DNA of 5,613 nucleotides, from NCBI GenBank assembly GCA_029240015.1, contig JARBTU010000129.1, positions 1 through 5,613 on the forward strand, in the 5' to 3' direction. Below, one piece after another: positions 1-5,613 of this stretch. Both the position numbers and the translations under genes were made by a program. The DNA is from Oscillospiraceae bacterium (lineage in GTDB: Bacteria > Bacillota > Clostridia > Oscillospirales > Ruminococcaceae). Every line of letters begins with the position of its first letter. Positions within the stretch are counted from its first letter, which is position 1. A model generated the notes under the pieces. That model did no database searches, was not told the origin of the DNA, and was given only the letters and a program-made list of their open reading frames with translations.

Positions 1-1053
1 GGAATTACAGGAAGTGTGGGAAAGACCTCCACCAAAGAGATGATTTATTACGTACTGTCCCAAAAATACAAAACACTTAAAACACAAGGGAATTTGAACA
101 ACGAAATTGGATTGCCCATGACTCTATTGAACTTAGACAGAAGCTATCAGGCGGCAGTTATCGAAATGGGAATGTCCAATCGGGGAGAGATTAGCAGGCT
201 GTCTTTAACGGCTTGTCCCAATATCGGGGTGATAACCAATATTGGTGTTTCTCACATCGAAAACCTGGGGAGCAGAGAAAATATTTTAAAAGCAAAACTT
301 GAGATTCTGGATGGAATCATTGACGATTCACCGATTGTTTTGAATGCAGATGACGACATGCTTTCGACAGTTGACGAATTCTTGCAAAGAGAGATTATCT
401 TTTATGGAATAAACAATCCTGAAGCAGATATTAGAGCGGTCGACATTGTTCAGCAAAATATGACTACTGAGTTTGATATTGTATACTATGGCAACAAAGT
501 AAAAGCAAGAATCCCCGCTATTGGAATCCACAATGTATATAATGCACTCGCGGCTTTTTGTGTTGGGCTTATTGGAGAGGTCGATGTTGCCGATATAATA
601 AAAGGGATTGCATCCTATAAACCTGCAGGAATGAGACAGAATGTTGTGGTTAAAGAAGGAGTCACTGTTATAGAGGATTGCTATAATGCGAGTCCTGACA
701 GCATGAAAGCGGCGCTGAATGTTTTGAGCGAAATTGACACGCAAGGCAAGCGGTTCGCTGTTCTTGGAGACATGCTTGAACTGGGAGAGGTATCTGAGAA
801 ATTACATTTTGATGTAGGCGTGCTGGCATCTGAAAGCAAAGCCGATGTTTTGGTTTGCTACGGAGAACAAGCAAGACATATTGCGCAAGGCGCTGTATCA
901 AATGGGATGACAAATGTTTTGGCTTTTGATGATAAAGAAGATGTAAGCAATTATTTAAAACAAAATGTGAAATTCGGAGATGCCGTTTTATTCAAAGCAA
1001 GCAGAGGAATGAAACTAGAGGAAGTAATTTTACAAACATACGGGGAGAGTTGA
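1..1053 (+). CDS. murF: UDP-MurNAc-tripeptide--D-Ala-D-Ala ligase MurF (5'-truncated by window edge)
   Basis: MurF is the cytoplasmic ATP-dependent ligase that adds D-Ala-D-Ala to UDP-MurNAc-tripeptide, giving the pentapeptide precursor. The frame is open from base 1 to TGA at 1051-1053 (350 residues visible). Against a usual length near 450, about 100 N-terminal residues (the UDP-binding domain) lie upstream. The window opens exactly on the P-loop, GITGSVGKTSTK (window residues 1-12). Other Mur ligase landmarks are TQGNLNNEIGLP in the central domain, EMGMSNRGEI (about 55-64), TNIGVSHIENLGS followed by KAKLEI (K99 is the probable carbamylated lysine), LNADDD, GIHNVYNALAA (about 175-185), DCYNASPDSM (about 226-235), GDMLELG and a C-terminal FKASRGMKLEE. 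The P-loop and the NASP variant of the usual NANP suggest MurF rather than MurC, MurD or MurE. The GTG at 16 is an internal valine codon of the P-loop, not a start. The SD of mraY lies inside its last codons. Confidence 0.96.
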   Translation, partial: GITGSVGKTSTKEMIYYVLSQKYKTLKTQGNLNNEIGLPMTLLNLDRSYQAAVIEMGMSNRGEISRLSLTACPNIGVITNIGVSHIENLGSRENILKAKLEILDGIIDDSPIVLNADDDMLSTVDEFLQREIIFYGINNPEADIRAVDIVQQNMTTEFDIVYYGNKVKARIPAIGIHNVYNALAAFCVGLIGEVDVADIIKGIASYKPAGMRQNVVVKEGVTVIEDCYNASPDSMKAALNVLSEIDTQGKRFAVLGDMLELGEVSEKLHFDVGVLASESKADVLVCYGEQARHIAQGAVSNGMTNVLAFDDKEDVSNYLKQNVKFGDAVLFKASRGMKLEEVILQTYGES

Positions 1054-1058
1054 CTTAA

Positions 1059-2063
1059 ATGCAAGGAGTATCATCAATCATTACAGCAATTATTGCTTTT
1101 GTCCTGACATCGATATCGGGGGTTGCTTTGATTCCGTTCCTAAGAAGGCTTAAATTCGGACAGACAATTAAAGAAATTGGCCCTTCGTGGCATAAAAACA
1201 AGCAGGGAACCCCCACAATGGGCGGATTTATGTTTATTTTCGGGATTATCGGTGCTGTCATTATTGGGTACTTTTTGATGGCTAAGGAACTCAGTTCGCA
1301 ATCGGTGCAAAATGCAAGGCTTTTTGGCGGGCTGGGAATGGCGCTGGGAATGGGTTTTATCGGATTTGTGGATGATTATATCAAAGTGGTAAAAAAGCAA
1401 AATCTTGGATTAAAAGCAAGACAAAAGACTTTGCTGCAGCTTTTGGTCATTATTATCTATTTAACAGCCCTGTATCTTGCGGGTGACACATCCACCATTG
1501 TATTGATTCCTTTTGCGGGACAGCTTAATCTTGGGTGGTTTTATTATCCTCTTGTTGGAATCGCCATTTATTTCTTGGTTAATGCGGTGAACCTGACCGA
1601 CGGCGTAGACGGACTCGCAACATCAGTAACATTTGTTGTGGGACTGGGATTTATGATTATATGCAATATATTAGGTTATGCGGGCATGAGTATCCTTGCT
1701 CTGGCACTTGCCGCGGGCTGTTTAGGATTTTTGATCTGGAACTTTCATCCTGCAAAGGTTTTCATGGGCGATACAGGTTCAATGTTTTTGGGCGGACTGG
1801 TTGTGGCTTTGGGAATGGGAATAGGTTTTCCTGTAATATTAGTTCTTATTGGGATAATATATATAATAGAAGCATTATCGGTCGTGTTACAGGTTATTAG
1901 TTTCAAGATGACCGGTAAGCGTATTTTTAAAATGAGCCCGATACATCATCATTTTGAAATGAGCGGTTGGAGTGAAGTGAAAATTGTCGTTGTTTTTTCA
2001 GCGATAACAGCTTTGTTTGCGTTGATTGCGATTTTGGCTTCATACCTTGTCATCCGTATTTAA
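1059..2063 (+). CDS. mraY: Phospho-N-acetylmuramoyl-pentapeptide-transferase MraY
   Basis: MraY is the polytopic membrane enzyme that transfers phospho-MurNAc-pentapeptide from UDP to undecaprenyl phosphate, making lipid I. The 334 residues match the family's usual 320-360. The ATG follows the purine-rich GGGGAGAG (1042-1049) and lies 5 nt after the murF stop, so the two are probably translationally coupled. Family signatures appear in order: FGQTIKEIGPSWH (33-45) and GTPTMGG (50-56); GFVDDYIK with acidic pair D105/D106; NLTDGVDGLA (178-187) with D181 and D184; NFHPAKVFMGDTGS (228-241) with D238, matching the third catalytic Asp region; and SPIHHHFE (293-300), the HHH-x-E cytoplasmic loop. 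About ten hydrophobic segments run from residue 5 to the C-terminus. No expected catalytic residue is missing. The gene lies between murF and ftsW, and its stop is in the same frame as the following ftsW, separated by 10 sense codons. Confidence 0.98.
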   Translation: MQGVSSIITAIIAFVLTSISGVALIPFLRRLKFGQTIKEIGPSWHKNKQGTPTMGGFMFIFGIIGAVIIGYFLMAKELSSQSVQNARLFGGLGMALGMGFIGFVDDYIKVVKKQNLGLKARQKTLLQLLVIIIYLTALYLAGDTSTIVLIPFAGQLNLGWFYYPLVGIAIYFLVNAVNLTDGVDGLATSVTFVVGLGFMIICNILGYAGMSILALALAAGCLGFLIWNFHPAKVFMGDTGSMFLGGLVVALGMGIGFPVILVLIGIIYIIEALSVVLQVISFKMTGKRIFKMSPIHHHFEMSGWSEVKIVVVFSAITALFALIAILASYLVIRI

Positions 2064-2076
2064 TGCTGCAATATAA

Positions 2077-2085
2077 AGAGGGGAG
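2077..2085 (+). promoter_or_regulatory. Shine-Dalgarno site deciding the TTG start of ftsW
   Basis: The purine run GAGGGG/GGGGAG in AGAGGGGAG lies 8 nt before the TTG at 2094. The first in-frame ATG codons (2133 and 2136) have no purine-rich SD upstream, only an A-rich lysine-coding stretch. This supports TTG as the start. Confidence 0.75.
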
Positions 2086-2093
2086 CGACTTGC

Positions 2094-3224
2094 TTGGTAA
2101 AGACAAAGAAAGATAAAATAAAAAAAGTCGGAATGATGGACACTACTTTTTTTATTTTGGTGCTTATCCTGTTAACGTTCGGACTTATTATGCTTTTTTC
2201 GGCGAGTTATGCCTATGCTCTTTATCGGTTTGGAGATCCTTTTGATTATATAAAAAAACAAGCGCTTTTTGCAGTAATGGGAGTTGTGGGAATGCTTCTG
2301 ATTTCCATGATAGATTATCATGTGCTTAAGAAGTATGTCTTCTGGTTGTTTGGATTTAGCTTTGTTTTGTTAATTGTGGTTTTGTTCTTTCCAGAGCTGA
2401 ACGGAGCTAAAAGGTGGATCCATTTGGGGCCGCTTGGAACTTTTCAGCCGTCCGAGTTGATGAAGTTTGCAATCATTGTGTTGTTTGCATACCTGGTATC
2501 GGTCAATTATAAGAGAATGGGAACATTTATATATGGCGTATTGCCATTTATGTTTTCCATTGGTATTGTAGCTTTTATGATGCTTTTGCAGCCGCATCTT
2601 TCGGGAACAGTTCTGATAGGTATGATTGGGCTTACCATGATGTTTGTGGGAGGAACCAAATACAGATATTTTATGATAGCGGTTATTTTAGTCGTTATCG
2701 GTGTCGTAGGCATTGTCATGTTTAAAGGAATAGACTATGTTGCAGAGCGTTTGAACGGATGGATTGATCCTTTTTCAGATATGCAAGACAGTACGTTCCA
2801 AACGGTACAGTCCCTTATAGCAATCGGTTCGGGAGGAGTCATGGGACTGGGGCTTGGGCAGTCGCGGCAAAAATTTCTTTACTTGCCGGAACCTCAAAAC
2901 GACTTTATCTTTTCCATTGTATGTGAAGAACTTGGCTTTATAGGCGCACTCCTTATCATATTATTGTTTGTGTTGTTGGTTTACAGAGGGTTTGTAATCG
3001 CCTCAAAATCACCTGATAAATTTGGTATGATGCTGTCGGTAGGGCTGACAGTTCAAGTAGGGCTGCAAGCGATGCTGAATATTGCCGTTGTCTCTAACAC
3101 CATACCAAATACGGGAATCAGTTTACCGTTTTTCAGTTACGGAGGCTCCTCACTGATGCTTCTTTTGTGTCAGATGGGAATCGTGCTGAACATTTCTAGA
3201 CAATGCTCACTTGAAAAAGTTTAA
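2094..3224 (+). CDS. ftsW: SEDS peptidoglycan glycosyltransferase, FtsW/SpoVE-type
   Basis: This integral membrane SEDS-family protein (376 residues, usual length) polymerises lipid II together with a cognate class B PBP. A lysine-rich cytoplasmic N-terminus (1-12) precedes about ten hydrophobic segments. SEDS motifs include FSASYA (35-40), NGAKRWI (103-109), FQPSELMKF (117-125), QPHLSGT (166-172), LPEPQNDFIF (264-273) followed by EELG, and the C-terminal NTGISLPFFSYGGSS (339-353). D270 in the LPEPQNDFIF loop matches the Asp identified as essential in RodA and FtsW. The TTG start is supported by a strong SD. The LPEPQ-DFIF wording and the location before murG resemble SpoVE of Bacillus, which acts in spore cortex synthesis. 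FtsW (vegetative division) and SpoVE cannot be separated from one copy; if this is the only such gene in the dcw cluster it may serve division. The usual QPDLGT motif reads QPHLSGT here, with the Asp replaced. Confidence 0.93.
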   Translation: MVKTKKDKIKKVGMMDTTFFILVLILLTFGLIMLFSASYAYALYRFGDPFDYIKKQALFAVMGVVGMLLISMIDYHVLKKYVFWLFGFSFVLLIVVLFFPELNGAKRWIHLGPLGTFQPSELMKFAIIVLFAYLVSVNYKRMGTFIYGVLPFMFSIGIVAFMMLLQPHLSGTVLIGMIGLTMMFVGGTKYRYFMIAVILVVIGVVGIVMFKGIDYVAERLNGWIDPFSDMQDSTFQTVQSLIAIGSGGVMGLGLGQSRQKFLYLPEPQNDFIFSIVCEELGFIGALLIILLFVLLVYRGFVIASKSPDKFGMMLSVGLTVQVGLQAMLNIAVVSNTIPNTGISLPFFSYGGSSLMLLLCQMGIVLNISRQCSLEKV

Positions 3225-3242
3225 ATTTGCTGAAGTTTCTTC

Positions 3243-3248
3243 GGAGGG
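3243..3248 (+). promoter_or_regulatory. Shine-Dalgarno site deciding the ATG start of murG
   Basis: GGAGGG lies 11 nt before the ATG at 3260, at slightly long spacing. It lies downstream of an in-frame TTG at 3227, so that TTG cannot use it. The resulting N-terminus MRVLLAGGGTAGH matches the family, where the glycine-rich loop begins a few residues after the initiator. Confidence 0.75.
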
Positions 3249-3259
3249 ATAAAACCATT

Positions 3260-4381
3260 ATGAGAGTACTTTTAGCCGGTGGAGGAACGGCGGGGCACAT
3301 CAACCCTGCTGTTGCAATTGCCGAATATATAAAAAAGAAAGATCCCGGGTCGGAATTTTTGTTTGCGGGAACGCCAAACGGAATGGAAGCGGCCCTTGTT
3401 CCGAAAGCCGGATTTGCCTTTGCACCCATAAAGGTCAAGGGCTTTCAGAGAAGCCTTGCTCCGAAGGATATCATCAAGAATATGGAGGCAATTGGTCTTT
3501 TGGCAACTGCAAATTCAAGAGCAAGAAAAATCATAAAAGATTTTGCTCCCGATGTTGTAATCGGAACAGGAGGCTATGTGAGCGGACCTATTGTTCGGGC
3601 AGCTTCAAAAATGGGGATAAAAACCGCGATACACGAACAAAACGCTTTCCCCGGAGTGACTACAAAACTATTGTCAAAACAGGTTGATAAAGTTTTCTTA
3701 GCCTTTGAGGAAGGGAAGAAATATCTGGATCCGAATTGTAACATCACAGTTGTTGGAAATCCGGTGAGAGAAAGTGTCATGAAAAAGTCTAAAAAACAGG
3801 CAAGACAGGAACTTTCATTGGACGACAGATTGTGTATTTTATCATTTGGAGGAAGCCTTGGAGCCGAAATAGTCAATCAAGCCGCCGCCGATTTGATGCA
3901 GTGGCATTGTAACCAGGGAGATATTAATCATATTCATGGATATGGAAGATTAGGGAAAGAAATTTTTCCTAAGATGCTTAAGGAAAGAGACTTGGACTTG
4001 CACCGATATAAAAGGATTGATGCAAGAGAATATATCGATAATATGGATACATGCCTTGCCGCCGCCGATATTGTTGTCTGTAGGGCAGGTGCAATCACAT
4101 TGAGTGAACTTGAAGTCGCAGGCAAAGCATCTGTGTTGATACCATCCCCATATGTCGCGGAAAATCACCAATATCACAATGCAATGGTATTGCAAAACCA
4201 CAATGCGGCCATTGTAATTGAAGAGAAAAGCTACAAAAAGCAGCAGCTGATTGATTTTATAAATTCGATTTATATCGACAGAAAAAGACTTGAAGAACTA
4301 TCTAAAAACGCATATCAACTTGCGATATTCGACACATGCGAAAGAATTTATGATTCAATCGCACAAATTTTGACAAAGTAG
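3260..4381 (+). CDS. murG: UDP-GlcNAc:lipid I N-acetylglucosaminyltransferase MurG
   Basis: MurG is a peripheral membrane GT-B (GT28) enzyme that adds GlcNAc from UDP-GlcNAc to lipid I, forming lipid II on the inner face of the membrane. The protein is 373 residues, close to the usual 355-370. The N-terminal domain carries the glycine-rich loop GGGTAGHINPA (7-17, with the conserved His at 13), GTGGYVSGP (102-110) and HEQNAFPG (125-132). The C-terminal nucleotide-sugar domain has FGGSLGA (196-202, third G-loop), IHGYGR (225-230) and CRAGAITLSELEVAG (274-288), where E283 matches the Glu that binds the UDP ribose in E. coli MurG, then PYVAENHQYHNA (297-308). Small departures from the E. coli pattern are GGTAGH for GGTGGH, GGSLGA for GGSQGA and CRAG for SRAG; none removes a key residue. 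I chose the ATG at 3260 over TTG 3227 from the SD and N-terminal alignment. It follows ftsW by 35 nt and is presumably cotranscribed. Confidence 0.97.
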   Translation: MRVLLAGGGTAGHINPAVAIAEYIKKKDPGSEFLFAGTPNGMEAALVPKAGFAFAPIKVKGFQRSLAPKDIIKNMEAIGLLATANSRARKIIKDFAPDVVIGTGGYVSGPIVRAASKMGIKTAIHEQNAFPGVTTKLLSKQVDKVFLAFEEGKKYLDPNCNITVVGNPVRESVMKKSKKQARQELSLDDRLCILSFGGSLGAEIVNQAAADLMQWHCNQGDINHIHGYGRLGKEIFPKMLKERDLDLHRYKRIDAREYIDNMDTCLAAADIVVCRAGAITLSELEVAGKASVLIPSPYVAENHQYHNAMVLQNHNAAIVIEEKSYKKQQLIDFINSIYIDRKRLEELSKNAYQLAIFDTCERIYDSIAQILTK

Positions 4382-4397
4382 AAAATCACCATACTTT
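4370..4397 (+). promoter_or_regulatory. Possible weak internal promoter ahead of murA
   Basis: A consensus -35 hexamer TTGACA (4370-4375) overlaps the last murG codons. After a 16-nt spacer, TACTTT (4392-4397) matches only three of six positions of TATAAT. Transcription would begin near 4404. The good -35 box may be chance, because it simply encodes Leu-Thr of the MurG C-terminus. Confidence 0.2.
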
Positions 4398-4457
4398 TCA
4401 CATGAGCATAATATGAGTTGCGAAGGTGCTAAAGCCCCAACCAGATCATGTGAAAGG
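4394..4457 (+). promoter_or_regulatory. Structured RNA element sequestering the murA ribosome-binding site (candidate)
   Basis: CTTTTCACATGA (4394-4405) pairs with TCATGTGAAAGG (4446-4457) as an unbroken 12-bp helix with one G-U pair. The 40 nt between can form GTTG (4417-4420) with CAAC (4438-4441), then GG/GC (4425-4426, 4428-4429) with GCCC (4434-4437) around a bulged U4427, closed by loop UAAA (4430-4433). Unpaired CGAA (4421-4424) and the 11/4-nt internal loop (4406-4416 with 4442-4445) separate the helices. The 3' arm includes GAAAGG, most of the murA SD. It has no following U-tract, so it is not a standard terminator. I infer an RBS-masking cis-regulator; the ligand or protein partner, if any, is unknown, and I do not recognise the class. 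Confidence 0.5.
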
Positions 4458-4458
4458 G
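4453..4458 (+). promoter_or_regulatory. murA Shine-Dalgarno site, mostly inside the stem
   Basis: AAAGGG lies 9 nt before the GTG at 4468 and is the only purine-rich SD candidate near it. Five of its six bases (4453-4457) are in the 3' arm of the 12-bp inverted repeat, so folding would block ribosome access. Confidence 0.6.
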
Positions 4459-4467
4459 TGTTTATAT

Positions 4468-5613
4468 GTGGATAATTTAATTATAAGAGGAGGCGTGCCG
4501 CTTAAAGGTGAATTATCAGTGCATGGAGCAAAAAACAGTTCTTTGCCTCTGCTAGCTGCAACAATTTTAGGCTCGTCGCAAAGCATTTTACATAATTGCC
4601 CCTGTCTTTCGGATGTTGACGCTTCCATCCGGATTTTGTCGTATCTTGGCTGCAAAATAAAAAGAGAGGGCAGTACTATTTGTGTTGATACAGGCGGATT
4701 AACCCATTTTGATGTTCCTGAAAACCTGATGAGAGAGATGAGATCTTCTATTGTTTTTTTGGGAGCGATTATCGGAAGGCTTGGAAAGGCAAGGTTATCT
4801 TTCCCGGGCGGATGTGAACTGGGACCTCGTCCGATCGACTTACATTTATCCTCGCTTCGCCAAATGGGGCTTACCATAAAAGAAGAGCATGGATTTTTGG
4901 ATTGCAGTGTAGAAGACAGATTAAAAGGCACAAGGATATCTCTTGCGTTTCCAAGCGTTGGCGCCACCGAAAACGTGATGCTTGCCGCAACGTTAGCGGA
5001 AGGACAAACGGTCATTTCAAATGCGGCACAGGAACCTGAAATTATTGATTTAGCAAATTTTCTGAACGCATGCGGTGCTAAAATTCATGATGCAGGCAAA
5101 AGTACAATTACGATTGACGGAGTGGACAAAATTTATGGTGCGGAGCACAACGTTATCCCAGACAGAATCGTAGCCGCAACCTATATGTGTTGCGCCGCCA
5201 TAACCAAAGGAGAGCTTCTGATCAACAAGGTGAATCCCTATGATTTGGAAAGCATTATCCCTATTATCGAACAAACCGGCTGCAAAATTTATACCGGGAC
5301 AGACAGCATCTATCTAAAAGCGCCCAATTCGTTAAAAAGCATAAAATCAGTAAGAACAATGCCATATCCGGGATTTCCTACCGATGCGCAGGCACCGGTC
5401 ATGGCTTTGACTACGGTTGCTAACGGAACGAGCGTTTTCGTCGAAAACATATTTGATAACAGATTTAAACATGTGAACGAACTGATGAGAATGGGTGCTG
5501 ATATCAAGGTGGAAGGAAAGGTTGCCGTTGTAGAAGGGGTAGACAAACTTTTTGGAGCCAGTGTGGAAGCAACTGACTTGAGGGGTGGAGCGGCTCTCAT
5601 TATTGCGGGACTT
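4468..5613 (+). CDS. murA: UDP-N-acetylglucosamine 1-carboxyvinyltransferase MurA (3'-truncated by window edge)
   Basis: MurA transfers enolpyruvate from PEP to UDP-GlcNAc, the first committed cytosolic step of peptidoglycan synthesis and the target of fosfomycin. The frame is open from GTG 4468 to the last base (382 codons). The family is usually about 420 residues, so roughly 35-40 are cut off, including the region of E. coli R397. Visible features are GAKNSSLPLLAAT (20-32) with K22/N23, LSDVD (47-51), MREMRSS (88-94) with R92, PGGCELGPRPIDLH (113-126) with C116 matching E. coli C115 (fosfomycin adduct site), SVGATENVMLAATLAEG (163-179), EPEIIDLANFL, PDRI, FPTDAQA (303-309) with D306 matching E. 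coli D305, ENRF-like DNRFKHV and ATDLRGGAAL. The GTG start gives MDNLIIRGG, colinear with E. coli MurA. In-frame GTGs at 4450 and 4426 lack an SD, and TGA at 4414 closes the frame upstream. Cys at 116 predicts fosfomycin sensitivity. Confidence 0.96.
   Translation, partial: MDNLIIRGGVPLKGELSVHGAKNSSLPLLAATILGSSQSILHNCPCLSDVDASIRILSYLGCKIKREGSTICVDTGGLTHFDVPENLMREMRSSIVFLGAIIGRLGKARLSFPGGCELGPRPIDLHLSSLRQMGLTIKEEHGFLDCSVEDRLKGTRISLAFPSVGATENVMLAATLAEGQTVISNAAQEPEIIDLANFLNACGAKIHDAGKSTITIDGVDKIYGAEHNVIPDRIVAATYMCCAAITKGELLINKVNPYDLESIIPIIEQTGCKIYTGTDSIYLKAPNSLKSIKSVRTMPYPGFPTDAQAPVMALTTVANGTSVFVENIFDNRFKHVNELMRMGADIKVEGKVAVVEGVDKLFGASVEATDLRGGAALIIAGL

Noticed and set aside
328..744. 138-codon minus-strand frame within murF
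   Set aside because: It is opposite conserved MurF motifs, has no SD of note and gives a low-complexity product; an antisense shadow.
734..762. Promoter inside murF based on TTGACA at 734-739
   Set aside because: At a 17-nt spacing the -10 position reads GCTGTT, which does not resemble TATAAT.
3232..3242. Small hairpin GAAG-TTT-CTTC just before the murG SD
   Set aside because: Only four base pairs with a three-base loop; too weak to claim as regulatory.
3227..3259. Upstream TTG start giving murG an 11-residue N-terminal extension
   Set aside because: The GGAGGG SD lies downstream of this TTG and fits ATG 3260; MurG homologues begin a few residues before the glycine-rich loop.
3883..4070. 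Sequence GCCGCCGCCGAT occurring twice in murG
   Set aside because: Both copies encode Ala-Ala-Ala-Asp in separate helices; codon-level coincidence, not a repeat element.
4382..4467. Rho-independent terminator between murG and murA
   Set aside because: The stem is followed by GTGTTTATATG rather than a U-tract, the loop is long, and the outer helix is not GC-rich; RBS masking explains it better.
4446..5015. 189-codon open frame on the minus strand within murA
   Set aside because: It is the antisense shadow of a clearly recognisable MurA coding sequence; its translation has no coherent domain.

Overview
This window is a segment of a division and cell wall (dcw) cluster, with all genes on the + strand. 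It holds the 3' part of murF, complete mraY, ftsW (spoVE-like) and murG, and the 5' part of murA. The AT-leaning composition, GTG/TTG starts alongside purine-rich Shine-Dalgarno sites, and the SpoVE-like SEDS protein and MurA next to MurG all suggest a Gram-positive Clostridia-type Firmicute. That placement is inferred from protein style and gene order; no rRNA or other taxonomic marker is present.

Layout: murF (1-1053, N-terminus off the left edge) is followed after 5 nt by mraY (1059-2063), after 30 nt by ftsW (2094-3224, TTG start), after 35 nt by murG (3260-4381), and after an 86-nt gap by murA (4468 to beyond the right edge, GTG start). The first four genes are packed as one transcription unit. 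The only sizeable intergenic space is the murG-murA gap. There is no gene-free stretch over 300 bases and no sign of mobile elements, tRNA/rRNA genes or CRISPR.

The products form one pathway. MurA commits UDP-GlcNAc to peptidoglycan synthesis and MurF finishes the UDP-MurNAc-pentapeptide. MraY moves that unit onto undecaprenyl phosphate (lipid I), MurG adds GlcNAc (lipid II), and the SEDS protein FtsW/SpoVE polymerises lipid II together with a class B PBP. murD, which often sits between mraY and ftsW, is not present here.

The main observation beyond routine annotation is in the murG-murA gap. A 12-bp inverted repeat (4394-4405 with 4446-4457) encloses 40 nt that can fold into two further short helices. 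The 3' arm contains most of the putative murA Shine-Dalgarno sequence. This is a candidate cis-acting RNA controlling translation of the pathway's entry enzyme. I do not recognise it as a known riboswitch or leader class.
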